64,000 nt of DNA from Actinomyces respiraculi (GTDB taxonomy: Bacteria; Actinomycetota; Actinomycetes; Actinomycetales; Actinomycetaceae): the NCBI RefSeq assembly GCF_014595995.2, contig NZ_CP063989.1, positions 2,542,001 to 2,606,000 on the forward strand, read 5' to 3'. Made by a program: the position numbers and the translations under genes. Position 1 is the stretch's first letter. Every line of letters begins with the position of its first letter. The notes under the pieces were generated by a model, which made no database searches, had not been told where the DNA came from, and was given only the letters and a program-made list of their open reading frames with translations. This document shows, one piece after another, positions 16,559 to 24,921 of this stretch.

Positions 16559-16620
16559 CACGAGAACTGGTGCTAGCCTCCACGAAAACTGGTGCTAGCC
16601 TCCACGAGAACTGGTGTCAG
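16559..16620. repeat. Three 22-bp tandem units
   Basis: Units at 16559-16580, 16581-16602 and 16603-16620 share CACGAGAACTGGTGCTAGCC with one substitution in the second and a truncated, altered end in the third. They lie in the 520-bp gap between fruR and the SCP-like gene. Confidence 0.85.
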
Positions 16621-16697
16621 GTAACCGCACGGCGGGCTGAGGGACGAGGCGCTGCATGAGCGCGACGGTGCCCGGAGCCGCATCGGGAGCCGGGGCT

Positions 16698-16850
16698 GAG
16701 GCGGTCCCGCGCACGAAGGAGCCGGGGATGCTCCCTTGCTTGGTAGGACGAGCCAGCCGAGGCGGTCCCGCGCACGAGGGAGGCGGGCTGAGCGGTCGGC
16801 CCGCGAGGCGAAGGCCGTGGGCAAACTCGCGCCCGAAGGAGCCGGGGCAG
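16698..16850. repeat. Degenerate repeats with a 59-61-bp period
   Basis: GAGGCGGTCCCGCGCACGA occurs at 16698 and 16759, 61 bp apart. The adjoining CGAAGGAGCCGGGG block occurs at 16714 and 16834, with a weaker copy near 16775. Translation in any frame gives only repetitive low-complexity peptide, so I treat it as non-coding. Confidence 0.7.
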
Positions 16851-16876
16851 GCGCCCGCCACGTACCGACCGAGCGG

Positions 16877-17416
16877 TCAGGCTCGCATAAGAGGGAGGTA
16901 GGGACTGAGGTCGCAGCGCTCACCGGAGGCGTGCAGCCGACCGTCGTCCAGGGCCTCCTGCCAAGCGAGGCGACCGGTGGCGAGGGCGAGCCAGGTGGCG
17001 GCGTCGGTCTCGACGACCGAGGGCGGGGTGCCGCGACGGTGAACGGTGCCGGCGACGGCCTGGATGACGCCGAAGGGAGGGACCCTCACCTCGACCGCGT
17101 GACCCGGGGCGCAGGCGGCGAGCTCCTCGAGGGTATAGCGCACCGCGGTGGCGTCGCGGCGCCGCACGGCCGAGCGCTGGGAGGGACTTAAAGCCGGCGA
17201 GGCGGGGGACGTCAAGCTCCTCGAGCCAGCGGGGTCGGCAGGACTATCCGGGCCGACGGAGGCAGTGGGGCGCCCCGGAGCGGTCGGACCGGGCCCGGGA
17301 GCGCCGGTCGCCGCACCGGCGCCGCCCGGCGGTGTCGTCCGCGCGTCCTGCTCGGCGGCCCACTGGCGGACGGCGTGAGCGCCCGCCTCGATGTCGATGC
17401 GTCGTTGTGCTGCCAT
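16877..17416 (-). CDS. SCP-like (sterol carrier family) protein
   Basis: A 179-residue protein of the bacterial SCP-orthologue family found across actinobacteria. After an N-terminal helix and a Pro/Gly-rich linker (about 28-75), the conserved domain appears with VEVRVPPFGVIQAV, the block RGTPPSVVETDAATWLALAT and the end DLSPYLPLMRA. The family is often found close to purF/purM, but here it lies 6.8 kb away. Lipid binding is assumed from the fold; no direct role is known. ATG at 17416. Confidence 0.85.
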   Translation of the reverse strand: MAAQRRIDIEAGAHAVRQWAAEQDARTTPPGGAGAATGAPGPGPTAPGRPTASVGPDSPADPAGSRSLTSPASPALSPSQRSAVRRRDATAVRYTLEELAACAPGHAVEVRVPPFGVIQAVAGTVHRRGTPPSVVETDAATWLALATGRLAWQEALDDGRLHASGERCDLSPYLPLMRA

Positions 17417-17457
17417 GTGCCGAGCGTAGCGGGGCGGCCTGCCACCCCCCCCGGGCG

Positions 17458-18042
17458 TCAGCCCTCGTCGTCGGAGCCCGAGCGGCGTCGCAGCACGAGC
17501 AGCCCGCCGACGGCGAGCAGGGCGACGGCGACGACGCCGATACCGATGGACGCACCGGTCGTCACCAGCATATCCCGCCTCGTCGGCTCTACCGGGGCGA
17601 TGGCCTCGGAGTCGGCCTTCGCCCGGTCAACGATGGCGGAGACCCGGGCGGCCAGCGGGGAGGCGGCGACGTCGCCGCCGGAGGCGGCCAGGTCGATGTT
17701 CTCGGCGGTGGTGGCGGTGGCATCGGTGATGGTCAGGCCCGCGAGGCCGGAGGTGGCGGTGAGGGTGGGCAGCTCGTCGGTGACGACGCCGACGAAGCCG
17801 ACCCGGATGCTGTCGACCTCGGTGACCCAGGTGCCGTTGCCTGCGCCGGGCTCGTTCTTGGCGGGATCGGCCTGGCCCGCGACAGTCTCGATGTGACCGT
17901 GCAGGTCGGTGATCCCAAGGATGTTGATGGTGGTCGTGTCACCCTCAGCGGCGAGAGCAGGTGCTGCGGCGACAGGGGAGAGCGCGGCGACCGCGAGCGT
18001 CGCGACTGCCGCCGCGCTCCTCATAAAAGCGGGGGTGCGCAT
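17458..18042 (-). CDS. Internally shortened 5'-nucleotidase/metallophosphatase-like surface protein
   Basis: An intact 194-codon frame with an N-terminal signal peptide (about 1-32) and a C-terminal membrane anchor followed by RRRSGSDDEG. Between them are recognisable short pieces of a UshA-type nucleotidase: INILGITDLHGHIE with metal ligands D46 and H48, a strand IRVGFVGVVTDELPTL, and DLAASGGDVAASPLAARVSA. The remaining metallophosphatase motifs (GDN, GNHE, GGHTH) and the whole C-terminal nucleotidase domain are absent. Normal family members are several hundred residues longer. The pieces are in order and in frame, as if several internal segments were deleted. It is either a decaying gene or a reduced surface protein. 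ATG at 18042 has GAGGA five bases upstream. Confidence 0.7.
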   Translation of the reverse strand: MRTPAFMRSAAAVATLAVAALSPVAAAPALAAEGDTTTINILGITDLHGHIETVAGQADPAKNEPGAGNGTWVTEVDSIRVGFVGVVTDELPTLTATSGLAGLTITDATATTAENIDLAASGGDVAASPLAARVSAIVDRAKADSEAIAPVEPTRRDMLVTTGASIGIGVVAVALLAVGGLLVLRRRSGSDDEG

Positions 18043-18213
18043 GGCGTCCTCGGTGGGTGGCGGGGCGGGGGAACGGCACTACCTTATGCGTTCTCGCCGG
18101 CATCGACGACCGCTTGGGGAATCCGGCCCACCGGTACGTCGGCCCACCGACGCCGTCCGCCCGGCCTCCCGCCCGGCGCTTCGACGCCGTCGGCTCCGTC
18201 CCCGCCGAGACGG

Positions 18214-18253
18214 CACGGTGCCCCGCCTCCGGGAGGGGAGGCGGGGCACCGTG
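18214..18253 (-). terminator. Terminator of gdhA
   Basis: A perfect 17-bp stem (CACGGTGCCCCGCCTCC with its complement) around a 6-base loop, about 55 bp past the gdhA stop. Confidence 0.85.
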
Positions 18254-18308
18254 GGACCGGGTCGGCGTCGACCGGCTCAGCGGTGGGCGGGCGTGAGACG
18301 GCCTCGGC

Positions 18309-19658
<1,350 letters not shown>

Positions 19659-19790
19659 TCATCGAATCGTGTACGGCCGCCTGGGCCTGAGCCTTGACAA
19701 CCACGTACAGACTTCCACTTGGCCGGTAACTGAGAAGAAACATCTCATTGCACGGCTAGGTTCTGAGGCCTGACGGGCGGTCCCGCCCCC

Positions 19791-19945
19791 TCGCCCGTCC
19801 ACCTCGTTCCTCGCCCGTCCACCTCGTTCCTCGCCCGTTGACCTCGTTCCTCGCCCGTTGACCTCGTTCCTCGCCCGTCCACCTCGTTCCTTGAAGGGAC
19901 GAGATCGATGCACGAGGGACGAGATCACCTGCTGGGGAACGAGAT
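19791..19945. repeat. CTCGTT-family array upstream of gdhA, 5 forward and 3 inverted units
   Basis: Five 20-bp units of the form TCGCCCGTCCACCTCGTTCC run from 19791 to 19890, and two have GTTG for GTCC. Three inverted cores ACGAG(ATC) follow at 19899, 19919 and 19939, again every 20 bp. The 483-bp gap between gdhA and the next plus-strand gene contains this array and a less GC-rich gdhA leader (19660-19760) that should hold its promoter. Confidence 0.92.
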
Positions 19946-20129
19946 CGACCAGACAGGCCAGGGCTCAACGAGCAGCCGCCCAGGCCGGGCCTTGCCGCGT
20001 CCCATGACCTCGGCTCCTCACCCACACTCCTGCCCACGCGACGTCGTACCGCCGTCAGGCTCCGTCGTCAGGTACCTCCGGTCCAGGGCCGCTCTTGACC
20101 GGTCACCATGCTCGTCCTGACCGAGCACC

Positions 20130-20417
20130 GTGCTCGCCGTCATCGAGTGGAGCGTGCAGTCGCTCGGCACGGCGGTGGTCTTGACGGTGGGCACCGCCGT
20201 CGTGCTCGCGACCTCACTGGGGTCCTGGCTCGTCGTCGGGGCGCTCCTCCCGGTGGACAGGGCGTGGTGGTCCTTCGGTGTTGTGCCGAACGCGGCACTG
20301 TTCGTCGTGCTCCTGCTCACCGCGTCCGACCTCGTACGGGTACTGCGCCTTGTACGGGTACTGCGCGAGGAGATGGACCTCATCACCAGCCGCCGCATCC
20401 CCGCCATCGTCCGCTGA
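20130..20417 (+). CDS. Small two-helix membrane protein, unknown
   Basis: A 95-residue frame from a GTG with two strong hydrophobic segments (about 12-40 and 53-68) and a basic, Val/Arg/Leu-rich region after the second (LVRVLRLVRVLREEMD). I do not recognise the family. Support comes from membrane-protein composition, opposite-strand depletion of alternatives, and a strong hairpin 35 bp after the stop. The ribosome site is weak, so the start could differ. Confidence 0.5.
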   Translation: MLAVIEWSVQSLGTAVVLTVGTAVVLATSLGSWLVVGALLPVDRAWWSFGVVPNAALFVVLLLTASDLVRVLRLVRVLREEMDLITSRRIPAIVR

Positions 20418-20451
20418 GCCTCCGCCACCATCCCGCGCCCACCCGCCCTCG

Positions 20452-20511
20452 AGATCCTCGGCGCCGAGCGCACGCCGATTCGCCGTGCGCTCGGCGGCAA
20501 ACCGAGGATCT
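20452..20511 (+). terminator. Long bulged hairpin after the small membrane protein
   Basis: Outer arms AGATCCTCGG and CCGAGGATCT enclose a perfect 13-bp inner stem (CGCCGAGCGCACG). The right side has a GCAAA bulge and the loop is 9 bases. It is well placed to end transcription of the 20130-20417 gene. Confidence 0.75.
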
Positions 20512-20512
20512 G

Positions 20513-20631
20513 GGCCGGGTGACACATCAGGCCGGGTGACACGTCAGGCCGGGTGACACGTCAGGCCGGGTGACACGTCAGGCCGGGTGACACGTCAGGC
20601 CGGGTGACACGTCAGGCCGGGTGACACGTCG
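20513..20631. repeat. Seven 17-bp tandem units (GGCCGGGTGACACGTCA)
   Basis: Seven consecutive 17-bp units; five are identical, the first has ACATCA and the last ends CGTCG. The array starts two bases after the preceding hairpin and ends 57 bp before the next gene. Unlike the other arrays it has no clear inverted copies. Each unit contains GTGAC and ACGTC half-sites. Confidence 0.93.
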
Positions 20632-20688
20632 GGGCGACGGGGGTGCGACGTCGCAGGACAACGGTGATAGGTCTGAGACGCTAGTGCG

Positions 20689-21660
20689 GTGCCGCACCCG
20701 ACCACCGAGCCCTTCCGACTCCTCACCAGACGCTCGCTCCTCGACCTGCCCGTGACCCAGCGCCATCGGCTCGACGCCGAGCGCATCCACCGGCTGGCAG
20801 GAACACCCCGCTGCGGCGACCTGAGCGCCAGACAGGTGGCCGAGCCGCAGTTCCTCGTCGACCTGGCGGCCTCGACGTGCTCGCCGGACGAGCTGCTCCG
20901 GCCGGACGACCTCGGCTGGCGGCTCGCCCACAGCCTGGAGCACGCCCTCGAGCAGGGCGTGCGCCTGTGGCTCGCCGAGGCCCCGCCTCAGGCACCGCAC
21001 CGCCTGACCGACCTCCTCGGTGACGACGTCGTCCACGTCGTCTCTCTGACCGCTCCTGAGCCTGTGGCGCACGACGGCGCCGCCCGGAACCCCGACGTCG
21101 TCATCGCCATCAGTCCCCTGCAGCTGGTCCTCGCCCTCGCCGAGCGCAACGAGGCCTCACGGGCGTACCTGCGTACCGCGCTGGAGGGGCTGGACACGCT
21201 GCGCTGCCCACGTCGGGCGACCGTGGCGCTGCGTGGCGCCGGCGTCGCCCTCAACGAGCACCCCCGACTGCTGCGCTGGGCGACCAACCCGGTCGTCATC
21301 GCCTACGTCGTCATCTTCATCTACTCGTCCCTCAGGGCGCTGCCGGTCGCCTTCGTCCCGGGTTTCCACGGCCACTGGTGGGTGCTGTGGCTCATCGACA
21401 TCGTCACGGCGGTGCCCTACACGTGGGGGCTGGTGGAGATGGCGGCAGGCCCCCGGATCCGACGGCGTCTCGCCGGCCTGGTGACCACGGTGGTCACCTT
21501 CGTCGCCCCGTACGTCTACTTCTGGATGCAGGGACGCGACTACCCGCGGGTGGTCATCATCGTCGTCGTCGCCATGATCGCGGGCAGTGCGGCGCTCGAG
21601 ACGCTCCGGATGCTGCGGGACCGCATGATCGTGCGGGGGCTGCGCGGTCGAGCGGGCTAG
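20689..21660 (+). CDS. Multi-pass membrane protein, unknown
   Basis: A 323-residue protein with a soluble N-terminal half (about 1-200) and four predicted membrane helices in the C-terminal half (about 203-225, 231-255, 266-284 and 288-306). I do not recognise a family. The GTG at 20689 has no ribosome site, so translation may be leaderless or start downstream. Its TAG lies inside CTAG, which also forms the stop of the converging pcs gene, so the two genes overlap by three bases. No terminator fits between them. Confidence 0.72.
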   Translation: MPHPTTEPFRLLTRRSLLDLPVTQRHRLDAERIHRLAGTPRCGDLSARQVAEPQFLVDLAASTCSPDELLRPDDLGWRLAHSLEHALEQGVRLWLAEAPPQAPHRLTDLLGDDVVHVVSLTAPEPVAHDGAARNPDVVIAISPLQLVLALAERNEASRAYLRTALEGLDTLRCPRRATVALRGAGVALNEHPRLLRWATNPVVIAYVVIFIYSSLRALPVAFVPGFHGHWWVLWLIDIVTAVPYTWGLVEMAAGPRIRRRLAGLVTTVVTFVAPYVYFWMQGRDYPRVVIIVVVAMIAGSAALETLRMLRDRMIVRGLRGRAG

Positions 21661-22412
21661 TCCTCGGCCCCGCGGGCGCTGCGCAGCGCACCGACGAGCA
21701 GCAGCCACGCGCCACCGCCCAGGGACAGCACCATGGCGGCAAGGGGGCGAACAGGGTGGACGGTGACGAGCCAGGCCGTGCCGGCCAGCCACACGCCCAC
21801 GGCCGTGATGTTGACGACACGCAGGCGCTTGACCCGTGCGGGGTGGACGTAGTGGGTGGGCACGAGCGTGAGGACCACGAACAGGAGCGTCACCACGACG
21901 TTGATCACTGCCGGGGTCCCCAGCGCCCAGAGCATGACCGCCACGATGTTCCAGGCCGCCGGGAATCCCACGAAGTAGTTGTCTGAGGACTTCTCTCCCT
22001 CGTTGGCGTAGCAGAACAGGGACGAGACGAGCACGGTGACCGTCAGCACCCCGGCCACCGGCGCGGGCCCGAGCGGTAGGTGCAGGTACATGAACAGCGC
22101 GGGGATGAAGGTCCAGGTCAGGTAGTCGACGACGATGTCGACGACGGAGCCGTCGAACCACGGGATGACGTCCTTGACTCGTGCCCGGCGGGCGCAGGTG
22201 CCGTCGACGCCGTCGATGAGCATCGCCAGGGCCAGCCACAGCCACATCCACCCCGTCTCGTCGCGGATGAGGGCGAGTATCGCCAGAAAGGCAAGAGGCA
22301 GCCCGGACATTGTCAGGGCGTGGACTGCCCACGCGGCGGCACGAGCCTGTCGGGAGGGGGCTGGGAGGGGGGAAGCCGTTGGGACGGCAACCTCCTGCAA
22401 CGAGGTTGGCAT
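21657..22412 (-). CDS. pcs: Phosphatidylcholine synthase
   Basis: A 251-residue CDP-alcohol phosphotransferase with about eight membrane helices. The catalytic motif is DGTCAR, then twelve residues, then GSVVDIVVD. This is the DGx2ARx12Gx3Dx3D spacing of phosphatidylcholine synthases, longer than in ordinary CDP-alcohol transferases. The segment NEGEKSSDNYFVGFPAAWNI also fits Pcs. The enzyme joins free choline to CDP-diacylglycerol to give phosphatidylcholine. ATG at 22412 has GAAGG seven bases upstream. No choline importer is adjacent. Confidence 0.85.
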   Translation of the reverse strand: MPTSLQEVAVPTASPLPAPSRQARAAAWAVHALTMSGLPLAFLAILALIRDETGWMWLWLALAMLIDGVDGTCARRARVKDVIPWFDGSVVDIVVDYLTWTFIPALFMYLHLPLGPAPVAGVLTVTVLVSSLFCYANEGEKSSDNYFVGFPAAWNIVAVMLWALGTPAVINVVVTLLFVVLTLVPTHYVHPARVKRLRVVNITAVGVWLAGTAWLVTVHPVRPLAAMVLSLGGGAWLLLVGALRSARGAED

Positions 22413-22502
22413 GAGCGAACCTTCGGACGGGGAACAGGGCGTGCGCCATCCTAGCCGGTGCTGCCCGCTCCACCCGCCTGCTCCGGGTCAGGCGCCGTCG
22501 GG

Positions 22503-24872
22503 TCAGGCGTCGGCGAGACCCGCGGGGTCGCGGTGCGCGATCATGACCGACCAGGCGTGCACCACCTGTGGGCCGGCGAGCACCTCACCCGTCCCCTCGT
22601 CCCAGATGTTGCACTCGGGCTCCGCCCAGGCAGCCGTGTCCACCAGCCGCCGCCACGCAAGCCCCTGACCCGCCTCAGGCAGGGCGAACTCGACCGGCTC
22701 GTCGTCCATGTTGAGCATGACGGCGAAGTGGTCGTCGGGCGCGTCGATGAGCAGGCTGACCACACGGTCACCCTCCTGCGGCGAGGACTCGCCGTCGGGA
22801 CGCCGGAAGAGGTAGGACACGTCGTCGCCACCGGGCTCGACGCCGCCCCACCGGGCCTGCTGGAGCGTCGGGTGCCGCTGACGCATCCGCATAAGCGCGG
22901 TGGTGAAGCGGAACAGCGGGTTCACGCTCGCGCTCGGGGAGTCGAACTCCCCGAGGTTGTCGTGGTAGGCCCAGTCCTCGCCCTCGACCACCGGCACGTT
23001 CTGAGGCTGGCTGGAGGCGATCATCGCGTAGTTGTTGCGCATGGCGACGGACCCCAGTGCCCAGGGGTTGTTGTTGCCGTTCTGGGTGCGGCCCATCTCG
23101 TCGCCGACCACCACCATGGGCACGCCCCGCGACAGCATGAGCACCGCCCACAGGTTGCGCAGCCGCTGGCGGCGCAGCACCTGGCTGCCCCCGGAGTCCC
23201 AGGAGAGGTTGTCGTCGCTGCCGCCGTCGGAAGGTCCGAAGGGCCAGGCCTCGCCGTTGTTCTTCTCCTGGTAGGACACGAGGTCCGCAAGGTTGAAGCC
23301 GTCGTGGGCGACGACGAAGTTGACCGAGCGCTGGGGACCGTCGTTGTCCTGGAAGTGGTGGTAGTCGCCGTTGACGACGTCGATGAAGGAGCCGGTGTTG
23401 CCGTCGCCCTTGGTGAAGCGGCGCACAGCGTCGCGGTAGCGGCCGTTCCACTCACCCCAGCCGCGCGGGAAGTTGCCAACCTCGTAACCCCACAGGTCCC
23501 AGGCCTCGGCGATGACCTTGATGCCCCGCTCGCGAGCCAGGTCCGCGATGGCGACCAGCAGCGGGTGGTCCGTGAAGAAGCGCTTGAGGTTGCCCCAGTC
23601 ATCGGGCGCGGCCTCTTCCGGTAAGCGACCGAGGACGGTGGCCAGGTCGAAGCGGAAGCCGTCCACGCCCATCTGGTCGCTCCAGTAGCGCAGCGAGTCC
23701 AGGACGAGCGTGCGGGCCGTCTCGGAGGAGTAGTTGAGCTGGTTGGCGGTGCCGGTTGCGCCGTCGACGAGGATCTTGTCAACGGTCATCTGGTAGTACT
23801 CGGCGGTCGCCAGACCCCCGAGGCTGGTGAAGCCGGTCGTGGCGACGTCGCCGTTCCAGTTGCCGCCCTCAGCCGTGTGGTTGTAGACGACGTCGAGGTA
23901 GACCTCAAGGCCGGCCGCGTGGAAGGCGTCGACCATCTCGCGGAACTCACGGGTGGGCCCGCCCCAGGACTGGTCGGAGGCATAGCGGCGCGAGGGGGCG
24001 AAGAAGGCGAGGGTCATGTACCCCCAGGAGTTGGTGGCGCCGGCACGCCCGGACTCGGAGGCGTTGGTCTCGTGCACGGGCAGGAGCTCAAGCGTGGTGA
24101 CGCCCGCGGCCTTGAGGTAGGGGGCGAGCATGCCCACACCCTTGTACGTGCCCTGGTACTCGGCGGGGATGTCCGGCACGTCCTCGAACCCGGGCTCCCC
24201 GGCCAGGAGGTCGGTGAGGCGGGCGGAGGAGGGGTGGCCGGTGAGCTGGTCCACCCCGGCCTCGTAGATGATCGTCTGCTCGGCGCGCAGGCCGGGCCGG
24301 TTGGGGCGCCCGTCGATGCCGGGCCCGCCCTGGTCGCGGTTCTTGGCGACGACGACGCCCTTGGGGGCATAGCGGCCGGTGTCGATCTGGCGGCGGGGCA
24401 CGCCGTCGACGTCGTCACCGCCGGTACCGAAGACGCCGCCGTCGATGCCCAGGTCGGCAAGGCGGTCGGTGAACAGCGTGTGGCTGACCTCACGCGAGTA
24501 GGGGTCGAACAGGACCTTGTTGGGGTTGAAGCGGTTGCCGTCGGCGTCGAGGTCGGCCAGAAAGCCCGCCTCGGAGCCGGCCACCCAGGCCTCGTCGTAG
24601 GGCCAGTTGGGGCCCCAGGCACGCAGGCCGATGAGAGCACCGGCGTCGAGGCCGCCCAGGTGGGCGCGCCACACCCCGTCCTCGCCGCGGGCGGCCGTGA
24701 AAGAGGCGACGGCGTCGGCCCCCAGGGCCTGCGGGTAGACCTCGACCTGGAGACGGGTCGCGGCCGGGGCGTAGACGGCGATCGTCACGCCGCCCCCGTC
24801 AGTGAGGTGGGTTCCGAGGGGCCAGGTGGCGTCGGCCCAGGTGTGCTCGTCTAACGCGGTCACAGAAGTCAT
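22503..24872 (-). CDS. glgX: Glycogen debranching enzyme (GlgX-type, GH13)
   Basis: A 789-residue GH13 isoamylase-type enzyme that cleaves alpha-1,6 branches of glycogen. An N-terminal carbohydrate-binding (CBM48-like) region (THLTDGGGVTIAVYAPAATR) precedes the barrel. Catalytic stretches are DVVYNHTAEGGNW, GFRFDLATVLG with the nucleophile Asp, VIAEAWDLWGYEVG with the acid/base Glu, and VAHDGFNLADLVSY. ATG at 24872 is favoured because sequence before it is not protein-like. Same strand as purL, 49 bp downstream of it. Pullulanase activity cannot be excluded. Confidence 0.9.
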   Translation of the reverse strand: MTSVTALDEHTWADATWPLGTHLTDGGGVTIAVYAPAATRLQVEVYPQALGADAVASFTAARGEDGVWRAHLGGLDAGALIGLRAWGPNWPYDEAWVAGSEAGFLADLDADGNRFNPNKVLFDPYSREVSHTLFTDRLADLGIDGGVFGTGGDDVDGVPRRQIDTGRYAPKGVVVAKNRDQGGPGIDGRPNRPGLRAEQTIIYEAGVDQLTGHPSSARLTDLLAGEPGFEDVPDIPAEYQGTYKGVGMLAPYLKAAGVTTLELLPVHETNASESGRAGATNSWGYMTLAFFAPSRRYASDQSWGGPTREFREMVDAFHAAGLEVYLDVVYNHTAEGGNWNGDVATTGFTSLGGLATAEYYQMTVDKILVDGATGTANQLNYSSETARTLVLDSLRYWSDQMGVDGFRFDLATVLGRLPEEAAPDDWGNLKRFFTDHPLLVAIADLARERGIKVIAEAWDLWGYEVGNFPRGWGEWNGRYRDAVRRFTKGDGNTGSFIDVVNGDYHHFQDNDGPQRSVNFVVAHDGFNLADLVSYQEKNNGEAWPFGPSDGGSDDNLSWDSGGSQVLRRQRLRNLWAVLMLSRGVPMVVVGDEMGRTQNGNNNPWALGSVAMRNNYAMIASSQPQNVPVVEGEDWAYHDNLGEFDSPSASVNPLFRFTTALMRMRQRHPTLQQARWGGVEPGGDDVSYLFRRPDGESSPQEGDRVVSLLIDAPDDHFAVMLNMDDEPVEFALPEAGQGLAWRRLVDTAAWAEPECNIWDEGTGEVLAGPQVVHAWSVMIAHRDPAGLADA

Positions 24873-24921
24873 GTGGGCATCGTCCCACGCGGGCCGGGCG
24901 CGCGTGGGGCGAGCGCGAGAC

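Noticed and set aside
16595..16861. Small minus-strand protein upstream of the SCP-like gene
   Set aside because: The frame is built from the local 59-61-bp repeats (PGSFGRE/PGSFVRG units), lacks a ribosome site, and matches nothing I recognise.
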